From positions 1 through 64,000 of the forward strand of contig CANKYF010000003.1 of NCBI GenBank assembly GCA_947487895.1: a stretch of 64,000 nt of DNA, read 5' to 3'. Numbering within the stretch: position 1 is the stretch's first letter; each line of letters opens with the position of its first letter. This document shows, piece after piece, positions 29,701 to 38,580 of the stretch. The position numbers were made by a program, and so were the translations under genes. The stretch is from an uncultured Flavobacteriaceae bacterium (GTDB taxonomy: Bacteria; Bacteroidota; Bacteroidia; Flavobacteriales; Flavobacteriaceae). The notes below the pieces were generated by a model. It did not search any database, was not told the DNA's origin, and was given only the letters and a program-made list of their open reading frames with translations.

Positions 29701-31136
29701 GCTGCTACACCATCATTGGCAAATTCACCTACTTGGTACACTTGTCCATTCACAGTATATTGAAATGCTACAGCTAATACCTCATCGTTATTTAAACGCT
29801 GATTTAAAGAAATATAACCTAATTGGGAATTCAACGTATACTCTTGTGTTGTTAGCTTTCGGGCATTTTCTAATTTTGCATAATCAAACCCTTCTGCTAC
29901 AGAACCAGATAACGCACCAAAACCTTGTTGTGCGGTGGCAATATCTCTAATAGCATCTGTTAATGTAGATCCACTACCAATTGTTGTAGGGTCTAAAGCA
30001 TTATTCCCATTATCTGGAAATGCTCCGGGACCAGCAAATACATTAACTGGAGATCTTACTTTATCCGTTTCTCCTAAATCTTGGACTGCCACAATATTTC
30101 TAACATTTTCAGTTCTATTACTTCTGTTAGTAATCCAAACCTCCATTCTAATAATTTGCAATCCTCTATTATTGATATTAGGATAAAACTCTAAAGATTT
30201 ATCATAAGTATCTCTAAAATATTGTGCTAAATAAAAGTGTCTGTTTTCATCATAATCTCTGGCAAATAATTCAAATTCTTCAACAGTTCCTCCACCTTGA
30301 GCCACTACTGTATTAGCCTGCGATTTTTGTTCTGAAAAGACACCTGTTACTGTTGTTCTACCAAACTGCAATTGTGTCTTGACACCAAATAAACTTTGCG
30401 CTCCTGTTATTAAAGAACTGTTTAGTGGCATACTTACGTTACCTACTTCAATTTTTTGGATGATATCATCTTCAGTTGGTGTATATTCTAATTTTATTAA
30501 GTTTTGAAAATCAAACGATGCTTGTGTATCATAATTGGCATTTACCTGAAGCCTTGTACCAACTTTACCTTGTAAACTTAGGTTAATTCTCTGTTGAAAA
30601 TCAAATGTAAAATTACTTCTATTCCTAGGTGAAAATGATGGATTATCTTGTCTTGAAAACAATATCCCTAGATCCATTTCTACCGAACCTTGAGGAATCA
30701 CTTCAATCGTATTGCCTCCAAAAATAGTCTCGAACAAATCAGATTTCACATAAAACTCTGGTAATAAGTTTTTCTGACCCTCTTCATCTGCTTTTTGACC
30801 ACTAAAAGCATCTATTTTTTCTTTATAATATGCTTTAATGTTTTCTCTTGCCACCAACTCATAGTACTCTTTAGGCGTCAAGATTACTGGATACTTAATA
30901 TTAAAACTTCCTATTTTTTCAGTATAAATATACCTATTAGTTGTAGGGTCATAAGTGTATTTAGATTCAACACTATTGGGGTTTGGCGATTTTAAGTTCC
31001 CTTTATTATACCCCGTTTTAACAGAGTCTTGCTGTGTTGTTTGTTGAGACCAACCTGCCAAATTGCTTAGCAGCAATAAGGCTAAAATTGTAGATTGTTT
31101 AACTAATTTATAAAATTTGAGGTTGGTAGTATTCAA
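23739..31136 (-). CDS. sprA: T9SS outer membrane translocon protein SprA (Sov)
   Basis: 2465 aa; 'VEMDLGILFSRQDNPSFSPRNRSNFTFDFQQRINLSLQGKVG', 'LVLKLLKSSITNVDQPVWDLMMKNIYDTGAY'; ruvA-sprA-gcvH context. Confidence 0.97.
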   Translation of the reverse strand: MNTTNLKFYKLVKQSTILALLLLSNLAGWSQQTTQQDSVKTGYNKGNLKSPNPNSVESKYTYDPTTNRYIYTEKIGSFNIKYPVILTPKEYYELVARENIKAYYKEKIDAFSGQKADEEGQKNLLPEFYVKSDLFETIFGGNTIEVIPQGSVEMDLGILFSRQDNPSFSPRNRSNFTFDFQQRINLSLQGKVGTRLQVNANYDTQASFDFQNLIKLEYTPTEDDIIQKIEVGNVSMPLNSSLITGAQSLFGVKTQLQFGRTTVTGVFSEQKSQANTVVAQGGGTVEEFELFARDYDENRHFYLAQYFRDTYDKSLEFYPNINNRGLQIIRMEVWITNRSNRTENVRNIVAVQDLGETDKVRSPVNVFAGPGAFPDNGNNALDPTTIGSGSTLTDAIRDIATAQQGFGALSGSVAEGFDYAKLENARKLTTQEYTLNSQLGYISLNQRLNNDEVLAVAFQYTVNGQVYQVGEFANDGVAANALGNDTDGDNIPNEIDVDVDGDGTNDNGTDTDGDGINDTGDADIDGDGTIDNGPDDNTDGINDNYVAIQEGTTQSLVLKLLKSSITNVDQPVWDLMMKNIYDTGAYNLSSDDFKFNIFYNEASPLNYITPVGATGFDLDINGNPVTGSTPEDELIQNSPLLRVFNLDRLNFNNDPQARGDGFFDFYPGITVIPENGKIIFTSAEPFGQYLFNVLGGGDYDDVTKASYNDNQLKYVYDVLYKETKTAALEEADKNKFKLQGRYKSAGNDGIPIGAFNVPRGSVRVTAGGRVLVEGIDYTVNYQLGRVQILDEALKASNTPIEVSAENNAVFAQQTRRFTGLNIEHKFNDDFVLGATLLNLNERPITQKANYGTEPINNTIFGLNGNFASKVPFLTRMVNKLPNIDTDAESNFSIRGEFAYLAPGAPKRTNLNGEVTSYIDDFEGTQNTIDLRSQQSWFLASRPLGLTSSPGDDNSGIQNGYGRAMLNWYTIDPIFYSTRRPTGITDNDLSSLYTSRVFINELFPDRDLVQGQNSVLFTLDLAYYPQERGPYNFDTNAADGITPAEAEQNWAGITRQLTSTDFEQQNVEYIEFWLQDPFQESATNTGGKLVFNLGNVSEDIIKDGKKLYENGLPDNGDISLLPTTDWGTVVPQNQALIYAFDTNGQERTNQDVGYDGYDDAEEISVFGSGFGDDPANDNYSYFLDAEGGIFERYKKYNGVEGNTPDTFSDTQRAANTQPDVEDINRDNTMNTIDSYFEYELDITRQNLPQTQDQFDNLPASNPLRDFLRDFKVTPRNLPNGDNVDARWYLLRVPIEGSHVTEINSPDIRSVRFVRMYLKEFAETTIFRFGTLDLVRSEWRRYTQALDKDDPTPDDPQTDFSVGVIGTLENEGSYSRPPGIRSEELFNNNTVVEQNEQALVMNICDLETQDSRGAFKNISVDMRQFKRLRMFIHAGDEDGSLESNDLVGFVRIGNDLNDNYYQIEIPLTESPNNPRSELDYWPTVNEINLPLEILGKVKAKGISDMTLSNEDPTFYDVIDGDIGEPVSNPFTGYVSGQHRVGIKGNPNFGDVRTLMVGVKNATDDNVCGEVWFNELRLSDMDNEGGWAAVVSMDTNIADFANISGTARQSTSGFGSLEQGPSQRSLEDVKQYDVVTNVQLGQLLPKKWGVQLPFNYAQSEELITPKYDQVYKDLTLESRLNAANDNAEREAIKEQSEDYTRRQSINFIGVRKTRTTEKTPRFYDVENLTLNYSYNKVEHRDFEIENSVNKTVRIGANYAFNFNPIKVEPFKKNDSLFTGKYWKILKDINFNLLPSSFSINTDINRQFNRQKYRSILGEGNIDVEELFRRNYTFDFQYTLNYNLTDALQLNFTAANNNIVRNYFKDNDLIRGEQDDALDVWHGLFDAGDPNRQSQSLGITYQLPLKKIPAFSFIDATYQYSGDFLWQKGSDFYERPIDDGGIGSPAHSIQNSNVHDINASLDMNRFYRYIGLVKKPIKRSRARTIPRGAPPGGDNAKKKPKSKIKNQSLTKVLNAGIDILTSVKRMQIRYSENNGTFLPGYTQTPGFIGTLRPSFGFTFGSQSDIRYLAAKKGWLTAFDAFNQQYTTTHTKQLDVSASLEPVKGLKIDLVGNRSYYDNYSESFRVFGNEYTSLTPNTFGNFNISTVLVKTAFSQSDEVRSETFDAFRENRLVVAERLAEQFYGAGVAYGRDEDGYPLGFGKTNQKVLLPAFLAAYTGQKAGKVKTSAFRDIPIPNWDLKYSGFMRFKWFKKRFKRFSLTHGYRSTYTINQFNTNLDFTAADPNLAYDDPSQQEALDQSGNYKNRQLFGGVNLTESFSPLVRIDFEMKNSVKILAEVAKDRMLSLSFDNNLLTEVLGNEYTIGLGYRIKDLKIRSNLAGPKKRIVSDLNMKADISVRDNRTIIRYLDIDNNQVTSGQTIWNLKYTADYAFSKNLTGIFYLDYAFSEYAISTAFPQTTIRSGLTLRYNFGN
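29505..29693 (-). repeat. Low-complexity Asp-rich TSP3/EF-hand-like Ca-binding repeat region inside sprA
   Basis: Encodes NDTDGDNIPNEIDVDVDGDGTNDNGTDTDGDGINDTGDADIDGDGTIDNGPDDNTDGIND; GATGGAGATGG repeats at DNA level. Confidence 0.85.
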
Positions 31137-31143
31137 AATATAT

Positions 31144-31725
31144 TTACAAATTTTTAAGCGCCTGTTTTATAATAGATTCAACGGTTGCTTCAGGTTCTGA
31201 AGCTACAATTTTATCTACCACTCTTTCTACCTGTTTTTTAGCAAAACCAAGTACTTCTAAAGCAGATAACGCTTCATCTTTGTTGGTATTGCCTTGAGAA
31301 ACCGAAACTTCGTCAATATCATAAATCTTTAAGACCTTATCTTTCAAATCTAAAATAACACGTTGGGCAGTTTTTGCTCCTATACCTTTTACAGATTGAA
31401 TTAAAGCCACATCATTACTTGCAATACCTTCTCTTATTTGTTTTGGTGTTAAGGATGATAACATTGTACGTGCTGTACTTGCTCCAACACCGCTTACAGA
31501 AATTAATAATCTAAAAATTTCTCTTTCAGCTAATGATGAAAAACCATAAAGTGTATGTGCATCTTCTTTAACTTGAAGATGTGTATACAATTTTAACTGT
31601 TCTTTATCTGGAATTTGAGAAAAAGTGTTCAAAGAAATATTAATCATATAGCCAACACCGTTACAATCTATAACAACATGGGTTGGATTTTTCTCAGTAA
31701 GTTTTCCCTGTATATGTGTTATCAT
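31144..31725 (-). CDS. ruvA: Holliday junction branch migration protein RuvA
   Basis: 'MITHIQGKLTEKNPTHVVIDCNGVGYMINISLNT...GVGASTARTMLSSL...VKGIGAKTAQRVILDLKDK'. Confidence 0.97.
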   Translation of the reverse strand: MITHIQGKLTEKNPTHVVIDCNGVGYMINISLNTFSQIPDKEQLKLYTHLQVKEDAHTLYGFSSLAEREIFRLLISVSGVGASTARTMLSSLTPKQIREGIASNDVALIQSVKGIGAKTAQRVILDLKDKVLKIYDIDEVSVSQGNTNKDEALSALEVLGFAKKQVERVVDKIVASEPEATVESIIKQALKNL

Positions 31726-31775
31726 TTATTGTTACTTAACCGACCAAATGTACTAAAATTATTGCCATTAACTTA

Positions 31776-34070
31776 CTACTTCTTAGCATTTTCCTTATCA
31801 TATTGTTCTTTCTGTTGCGCATCAATTACTGCAACAGCTGTAATGTTAACTATTTCATCAACACTGGCTCCTAATTGAAGTATATGTACAGGTTTGCGCA
31901 TACCCATCATTATAGGACCTATAGATTCTGCTTCATGCAACTCTTTTAATAATTTATAAGTAATATTTGCTGAATCTAAATTTGGAAAAATTAATCCATT
32001 TACTTCTTTTCCTACTAATTTTGAAAACGGAAATTTCTCTTTTAGCATTTCTTTATTTAAGGCAAAATCTGTTTGTAATTCACCATCTACATTCATATCT
32101 GGGTAATGACGATGTAAATAAGATACTGCCTCTCTAACTTTAGATGCCTTTTCATTTCCTGAAGATCCAAAATTTGAATAACTCACCATAGCCATTGCTG
32201 GATCTAATCCAAATAACTTAATAACAGTAGAAGTCATTTGAGCAATTTTAGCTAAATCTTTTGCTGACGGATCTATATTAATAGATGTATCACTTAGAAA
32301 TAGCGGCCCTCGCTTAGTCATCATTAAATTGGTAGTAGCAACCTTTGTAACTCCAGGGGCCATACCAATAAGCTCTAACATTGGTTTTACAACTGAAGGA
32401 TAATTACGAGAATATCCAGACACTAATGCGTCTGCTTCTCCTTGATCTACCATCATAGCCGCAAAATAGTTACGCTCTCTCATGAGTCTTTGAGCCGAGT
32501 AATAAGTAACCCCTCTTCGTTTACGTTGCTCCCAATACACTTTAGCAAACCTATCTTTTCTTGGGTTTTCTTCTTCTGTTTTCGGATCTATAATTGGAAT
32601 ATCAACATCAAAATCTATAGATGCCATTAATTCTTTAATGGTTTCTGTTCTTCCTAATAAAATGGGTTTTGCGATACCTTCTTCATATACAATTTGTGCT
32701 GCTTTTAAAACATCTAATTGATCTGCTTCAGCAAAAACAACACGCTTTGGTTCTAGTTTTGCTCTATTAAGTAATAATCTCACTAACTTTTTATCAGACC
32801 CTAAACGATGCAATAATGTGTCATGATACTTATCCCAATCTTTAATTGGCTTTTTTGCAATTCCAGATTCCATAGCTGCTTTTGCTACTGCTGGAGGCAC
32901 CTCTGCAATTAAACGAGGATCAAACGGTTTAGGTATAATGTAATCTTTACCAAAAGCTAGTTTTGTTTCGCCATAGGCTATATTTACTTGTTCTGGAACT
33001 GGCTCTTTTGCTAATCTAGCTAGAGCTTTTACCGCCGCCATTTTCATTTCTTCATTAATTCCCGTAGCTCTTACATCTAAAGCGCCTCTGAAAATAAACG
33101 GAAACCCTAAAACATTATTTACCTGATTAGGATGATCACTTCTACCAGTTGCCATGATAATATCATCTCTTGTGGCTACTGCTAAATCGTATTTAATTTC
33201 CGGATCTGGATTGGCCATTGCAAAAACTATAGGATCTTTTGCCATAGATACAAGCATATCTGGATTCACAATGTTTGCCATAGAAAGCCCAATAAAAACA
33301 TCGGCATCTTTCATAGCCTCTTCAAGTGTATCTATTCTTCTATGGGTAGCAAACTCAGATTTTTCAGGTGTTAGATGATCCCTATCATCTCTAATAACAC
33401 CTTTACTATCTAACATAACCATGTTCTCTTTTTTAGCACCACATGCTTGGTATAGCCTAGAACATGAAATAGCAGCTGCTCCTGCACCACTAATAACTAT
33501 TTTAGCATCTTCAATTTTTCTATTAGTAATCTCTATAGCATTTATTAAAGCTGCCGCCGAAATTATTGCAGTGCCATGTTGGTCATCATGCATGACCGGA
33601 ATATCTAACTCTTCTTTTAAGCGCCTTTCTATTTCAAAAGCTTCAGGAGCTTTTATGTCCTCAAGATTAATACCTCCAAAAGTTGGCGCTATATTTTTGA
33701 CTGTTTCAATAAACTCGTCTACATTTTCGGTTCCTACTTCAATATCAAAAACATCTATATCTGCAAATATTTTGAATAACAAACCTTTTCCTTCCATTAC
33801 CGGCTTAGAGGCTTCAGGACCTATGTTTCCTAAACCTAAAACTGCTGTTCCATTAGAAATTACCGCAACCAAATTTCCTTTAGATGTATATCTATAAACG
33901 TTATCTACATCTTTTTCAATCTCTAAACATGGCTCTGCTACACCTGGAGAATATGCCAATGATAAATCTCTTTGGCTTGCATATTTTTTGGTTGGGACAA
34001 CTTTTATTTTACCTGGAGTTGGTTTTGCATGATATATTAGGGCCTCTCTTCTTTTACTTTCCTCACTCAT
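31776..34070 (-). CDS. maeB: NADP-dependent malic enzyme with C-terminal phosphotransacetylase-like domain
   Basis: 'YSPGVAEPCLEIEKD', 'MHDDQHGTAIISAAALINAIEI', C-terminal PTA domain; start moved from 34115 to 34070 (MSEESKRREALIYHAKPTPGK). Confidence 0.95.
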   Translation of the reverse strand: MSEESKRREALIYHAKPTPGKIKVVPTKKYASQRDLSLAYSPGVAEPCLEIEKDVDNVYRYTSKGNLVAVISNGTAVLGLGNIGPEASKPVMEGKGLLFKIFADIDVFDIEVGTENVDEFIETVKNIAPTFGGINLEDIKAPEAFEIERRLKEELDIPVMHDDQHGTAIISAAALINAIEITNRKIEDAKIVISGAGAAAISCSRLYQACGAKKENMVMLDSKGVIRDDRDHLTPEKSEFATHRRIDTLEEAMKDADVFIGLSMANIVNPDMLVSMAKDPIVFAMANPDPEIKYDLAVATRDDIIMATGRSDHPNQVNNVLGFPFIFRGALDVRATGINEEMKMAAVKALARLAKEPVPEQVNIAYGETKLAFGKDYIIPKPFDPRLIAEVPPAVAKAAMESGIAKKPIKDWDKYHDTLLHRLGSDKKLVRLLLNRAKLEPKRVVFAEADQLDVLKAAQIVYEEGIAKPILLGRTETIKELMASIDFDVDIPIIDPKTEEENPRKDRFAKVYWEQRKRRGVTYYSAQRLMRERNYFAAMMVDQGEADALVSGYSRNYPSVVKPMLELIGMAPGVTKVATTNLMMTKRGPLFLSDTSINIDPSAKDLAKIAQMTSTVIKLFGLDPAMAMVSYSNFGSSGNEKASKVREAVSYLHRHYPDMNVDGELQTDFALNKEMLKEKFPFSKLVGKEVNGLIFPNLDSANITYKLLKELHEAESIGPIMMGMRKPVHILQLGASVDEIVNITAVAVIDAQQKEQYDKENAKK

Positions 34071-34208
34071 TGTAAATATATTTTTTTCTCGCTTTTGCGA
34101 AAATACAAGATTCAAAATGAAACTTTTTCAAACTTCAAATATAAGAATCCTTAAAACGATAACATCTAATCTTTTATAAAATTGCTTATTTAAAGCAAAC
34201 CAAGTAGT

Positions 34209-34904
34209 CTAATATTTTATGTTAGTAAGCGTTCTTGTCCAGCGCAACTTGCCTTTTTTGTTATAACTCTCTGTTTTCACAATACCAACACCTTTAACAT
34301 ACCATTCAATTCCTGAACCTCTTACTTTGATAAATCCCATAGAAAACACATAATCAAAAGACATTTTATAAGCATCAAATTGTTCTGCTCCTACAGAAAA
34401 TGATGTTTCTTTTAATACCTTTCTATTTAAAATTTTCATGTTTGCTAAAGAAAGGTCTGATGCACCATCTGATCCTGCAAGTTTTAAATCTAGGTTTCCA
34501 TCTTCTAATGCTAACCCTTCATTTAAATGAGATGGAAACTCTACAAAATCTCCTTCTGCTTTTATTTCTAAAGTACTTTTTTGATCTTCATTTTGATGTG
34601 TTAAATAATCACTCATATCTACATAAAAGTTACCATCTACACATCTTAATGTTTGTTGTTTCGCTACTTCTTTTTTCTTTTTGTCTTCTATTTTAGATTC
34701 AATACTTATGACTAATTCTCCGCTGGTGTTTGATACAGATTTCACATAATAATTTTCTACAGATGTTACTTTCCCTTTTTTATTGTAATTAGTATATTCT
34801 AATGAAGTTCCTTGTTTATAAGGAGAAATGTCTTCACAATTTTGAGACACTACAAATTGCGTATTAAAACAAAGAAACAAAACGATTAATAATTTAATTT
34901 TCAT
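34209..34904 (-). CDS. Secreted DUF3108/TapB-like protein of unknown function
   Basis: Signal peptide; 'CEDISPYKQGTSLEYTNYNKKGKVTSVENYYVKSV...GIEWYVKGVGIVKTESYNKKGKL'. Confidence 0.65.
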   Translation of the reverse strand: MKIKLLIVLFLCFNTQFVVSQNCEDISPYKQGTSLEYTNYNKKGKVTSVENYYVKSVSNTSGELVISIESKIEDKKKKEVAKQQTLRCVDGNFYVDMSDYLTHQNEDQKSTLEIKAEGDFVEFPSHLNEGLALEDGNLDLKLAGSDGASDLSLANMKILNRKVLKETSFSVGAEQFDAYKMSFDYVFSMGFIKVRGSGIEWYVKGVGIVKTESYNKKGKLRWTRTLTNIKY

Positions 34905-34918
34905 GATGTTATTTTTCT

Positions 34919-34953
34919 CAAATTTAGAATTTTAATGCTTTTAAAGCATCAAA
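34919..34953 (-). promoter_or_regulatory. Putative promoter (TTTG-23 nt-TAAATTTG) for 34209..34904
   Basis: Minus-strand -33/-7 matches at the long end of normal spacing. Confidence 0.4.
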
Positions 34954-34959
34954 AACATG

Positions 34960-35880
34960 TTATTTTATAAAATTTATGTTTCTACTTAATCCAGAGTACT
35001 TAGTTCTTTTTACAGCTGATTTTTTAAATACTTTTCTAAAAGTTTCTTCTGTAATATCTTCCCAATCTTTTTTTGACATTGATAATAATTCTGGATGTGG
35101 ATTAAACAGTGGTTCACTGTGAGATTTTGAAAATCTATTCCAAGGACAAACATCTTGACATACATCACATCCAAACATCCAATCGTCAAATTTCCCTTTA
35201 AATTCTGAAGGTAAATTGTCTTTTAATTCTATTGTGAAATAGGAAATACATTTGCTACCATCAACCACATAAGGGTCTACTATGGCTTCTGTTGGGCAAG
35301 CATCAATGCATGCGGTACAGGTACCACAATGGTCTGTTGTTGGGCTATCATACTCTAATTCTAAATCTACTATCAATTCAGCAATGAAATAAAAAGAGCC
35401 CACTTGTTGCGTTAGTAAGTTACTATGTTTACCTATCCAACCTAATCCACTTTTAGCAGCCCAAGCTTTATCTAACACAGGTGCTGAATCTACAAAAGCT
35501 CTTCCGCTTACTTCTCCAATTTCTTCTTGAACAAATTGTAAAAGAGATTTTAGCTTATCCTTTATTACAAAATGATAATCTGTTCCATAAGCGTATTTAG
35601 ATATCTTAAAGGTGTTTTTTTCTTGTGTCTCCTCAGGAAAATAATTTAGTAATAATGAAATTATACTTTTAGAGCCTTCTACCAACTTTGTAGGGTCTAA
35701 GCGTTTATCAAAATGGTTTTCCATATAACGCATTTCACCATGCATATTTTGGTTTAACCATTTTTCTAACCTGGGAGCCTCTTCTTCTAAAAATTCTGCT
35801 TTACTAATACCACAAGACATGAAACCAAGGCGTTTAGCTTCGGTTTTTATTAGAGCAGTATATTTTTCCTTTATACCCAT
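34960..35880 (-). CDS. queG: Epoxyqueuosine reductase QueG
   Basis: Two 4Fe-4S motifs: '[16 protein letters not shown]' and '[15 protein letters not shown]'; start moved from 35901 to 35880. Confidence 0.95.
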   Translation of the reverse strand: MGIKEKYTALIKTEAKRLGFMSCGISKAEFLEEEAPRLEKWLNQNMHGEMRYMENHFDKRLDPTKLVEGSKSIISLLLNYFPEETQEKNTFKISKYAYGTDYHFVIKDKLKSLLQFVQEEIGEVSGRAFVDSAPVLDKAWAAKSGLGWIGKHSNLLTQQVGSFYFIAELIVDLELEYDSPTTDHCGTCTACIDACPTEAIVDPYVVDGSKCISYFTIELKDNLPSEFKGKFDDWMFGCDVCQDVCPWNRFSKSHSEPLFNPHPELLSMSKKDWEDITEETFRKVFKKSAVKRTKYSGLSRNINFIK

Positions 35881-36045
35881 ATTAGCTGTAAAAATACACA
35901 AGTAGTTAGTATTAGTTATTCGTTTTTATAATTTACACGTTTTTTCATCATAATTTCTATATTTTTAGCATATTCCTGTAACAAATTAGAAAAGTAAAAG
36001 TCTTACAGAAATAAAAATCAATCAAAAAACTAAATAAGCTTACAC

Positions 36046-37173
36046 ATGTTGTACATTAAAATCAATCAGACTCTAACACTTTTATGCTTCATCTTTATTT
36101 CATTATTTAGCTATTCACAGGAAAAACAAGCAACAGAAGACTCTCGTTATAAAGGCATAAATGTAGGCCATGAAACTAGAGTTTTAGATTCCGAAATCAA
36201 TAAAAAACACTATAAACTGTTTATTAGCCTACCAGATGACTATAATACGAATAAAGACCATAAATACCCTGTATTATATCTTTTAGACGGGCAGTGGGAT
36301 TTTACCAATTTAGTATCTTCTTATAATACTATTAAATATGATGGTTTAGCTCCAAATATCATTATCATAGGAATATCTTATGCTGGTAAAGACCCTGATT
36401 ATACAAACTTGAGAGCAAACGACATGACACCAACCTCTTTACCACAAATAAAAGATAGTGGTGAAGCTGAAACATTTACTGAAGTACTTCAAAAAGAAAT
36501 CATTCCTTTTGTAGAGAAAGAATATAGGGCATCTCATGAAAATAGAACTTTAGCAGGAACCTCTTTTGCTGGACTTTACACTCACTATGTTTTATTTAAT
36601 TCTCCCAATTTATTTCATAATTACATTATATGTAACCCTTCTCTATGGTATGATAATGAATTGCCTTTTAAATATGAAAATAAATATTATAAGAACAATA
36701 AAACTTTAAATGCAAATGCGACATTGGTTTGGGGATCATTAGATGATGTGAATAGACATGAAAAAATGGCAAACCAAATTAAAAATCATAGTTATGAAGG
36801 CTTAAACTTTCTGGCTACTGTTGAAAATGGTTTTGGCCACAATAGCTCAAAACCTGGAGGTTATGCAAAGGGCATTTTACATAGTTTTAAAATAAGAGGG
36901 ATTAACATACCTGAACATGAGCTTGAAAAGTATACTGGGAATTATGAATTATTCCCTGGACAGACTATTTCTTTAATTATTTATGAAGGTCACCTAGCGG
37001 TTAGTGAGTTTCGTGGACAAACCAATATTCCTATTTATTCAATCTCAAAAGATGAATTTTCATTAATGGGAACTTATAAAACTTTCGATTTTAATAAAGA
37101 CGAAAAAGGACAAGTTATTAGCTTGACTGTTGAAGCAGATCAAGGAAATGTTGTTTTAAAAAAGGTAAAATAG
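36046..37173 (+). CDS. Secreted alpha/beta hydrolase, esterase D/Fes-like
   Basis: 'YPVLYLLDGQWDFTN', nucleophile elbow 'RTLAGTSFAGLYTHYVL', 'GFGHNSSKPGGYAKG'. Confidence 0.85.
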   Translation: MLYIKINQTLTLLCFIFISLFSYSQEKQATEDSRYKGINVGHETRVLDSEINKKHYKLFISLPDDYNTNKDHKYPVLYLLDGQWDFTNLVSSYNTIKYDGLAPNIIIIGISYAGKDPDYTNLRANDMTPTSLPQIKDSGEAETFTEVLQKEIIPFVEKEYRASHENRTLAGTSFAGLYTHYVLFNSPNLFHNYIICNPSLWYDNELPFKYENKYYKNNKTLNANATLVWGSLDDVNRHEKMANQIKNHSYEGLNFLATVENGFGHNSSKPGGYAKGILHSFKIRGINIPEHELEKYTGNYELFPGQTISLIIYEGHLAVSEFRGQTNIPIYSISKDEFSLMGTYKTFDFNKDEKGQVISLTVEADQGNVVLKKVK

Positions 37174-37197
37174 ATACTATTTAGAATTTACAGTTTC

Positions 37198-38532
37198 CTA
37201 GTTTCTTGTTTTAAAAGCCATTGAAACATTAACAGGTTTTAGAGTGATTATCGGGTTTACTTCTATAGGTTTTTTATCTGTGTCAATATCAAATTTCTTC
37301 AGTATAGCACTTACTGTTAAAATCATTTCGTACATAGCAAAACTATTACCAATACATAACCTAGGACCTGCTCCAAATGGCATAAAATAAGGTAAAATAT
37401 GTTTTCTATTGCCTTCTAAGAATCTGTCTGGTAAAAATTCATCTGGATGGTTCCAATACACTTTATTTCTGTGTAGCTCATAAATAGATGCACCTATAAT
37501 AGTTCCCTTTTTTAAACTATAATCTTTAAACTCGTCATCTTCAATATTCACTCTATCTGTGATCCAAGCAGGCGGGTATAAACGTAAACTTTCTTCCACA
37601 CTACACTTAGTGTAATTCAAAGCACTAATTTCTGCTAAAGGGTCTAAGTTTTGTTCTTCAATTAATTCTATCTCTTTTCTAATCTTTTTTAAGACTTCTT
37701 TTTCTTGCGCAAGTAATTTCAAGGTGAAAGTTAAAGCATTAGCAGTTGTTTCATGACCTGCTACAAATAAAATTAAAATTTCATCTATTAATTGCTCATC
37801 TGTCATTGAAGTGCCATCTTCATACTGCGCATGCAATAACATGTCTAACAAATCATCATGTTCTGCTTCTGATGAACGCCTCTGCTTAATAATTGCATGA
37901 ATAATGCTGCGGCTCTCTTTTACCAATTTCATATGGTATCTAATATCCCCTTTAAGCATAAACCATAATTTCTTATATGGTAAACGTAATTCTTTCACGA
38001 TAAATAGTTGTAATTTTTCAATAATAAACTGAAGTCTACTTAGCGTTTCTTTTTCTGCTGAAAAATTAAATAATGATTTAGCGACTACTTCAAAAGCAAG
38101 TTCATTCATTATTGGATACAAATCAATAAGCTTTCCTGTTTCTATTTTTTCAACCTGTTCATTAATTGCTGTACTGATAATTTTTACCAGATTTTGTATT
38201 TTCTCTTTATGAAATGCTGGCTGAATTAAGCGCCTTTGTTTTAGCCAATAATCACCACTAGACGTTAGCAAACCATAACCAACATATTTAGATAAATAAA
38301 GTGTTTGAATTTTAGACTTATGATATATTTTATGATTTTTTTGAAGAACATGTTTTGTAAGTTCGATATTACGCGTTAACATGATATGCCCGTAAAAAGG
38401 AGATTTCATTGAAAATGTATCTCCTACTTCATCAAACCATTTTCTATGATACAGCAACGGATTTTTTGCAATAGATGTAGACTTTATTAAAAATTTGTAA
38501 AAGGGAATTTTATTTGGGTATCTGTATTTCAT
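37198..38532 (-). CDS. Cytochrome P450
   Basis: I-helix 'LILFVAGHETTANALTF', ExxR 'EESLRLYPP', heme-thiolate 'FMPFGAGPRLCIGNSFAMYE'. Confidence 0.97.
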   Translation of the reverse strand: MKYRYPNKIPFYKFLIKSTSIAKNPLLYHRKWFDEVGDTFSMKSPFYGHIMLTRNIELTKHVLQKNHKIYHKSKIQTLYLSKYVGYGLLTSSGDYWLKQRRLIQPAFHKEKIQNLVKIISTAINEQVEKIETGKLIDLYPIMNELAFEVVAKSLFNFSAEKETLSRLQFIIEKLQLFIVKELRLPYKKLWFMLKGDIRYHMKLVKESRSIIHAIIKQRRSSEAEHDDLLDMLLHAQYEDGTSMTDEQLIDEILILFVAGHETTANALTFTLKLLAQEKEVLKKIRKEIELIEEQNLDPLAEISALNYTKCSVEESLRLYPPAWITDRVNIEDDEFKDYSLKKGTIIGASIYELHRNKVYWNHPDEFLPDRFLEGNRKHILPYFMPFGAGPRLCIGNSFAMYEMILTVSAILKKFDIDTDKKPIEVNPIITLKPVNVSMAFKTRN

Positions 38533-38545
38533 TATTTATTTCTGA

Positions 38546-38577
38546 AGAGCCCTTGAAATAAGTTCAGGGTGACGCAA
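38546..38577. repeat. Short intergenic palindromic repeat (GCCCTTGAAATAAGTTCAGGGTGACG)
   Basis: CCCTTGAAA.. / ..TTCAGGG imperfect palindrome followed by TGACG. Confidence 0.6.
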
Positions 38578-38580
38578 GCG

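Noticed and set aside
33421-33897. 158-aa plus-strand ORF antisense to maeB
   Set aside because: Composition (Ser/Ile/Ala-rich) is typical of antisense frames of Bacteroidota genes, and maeB is an unambiguous full-length gene.
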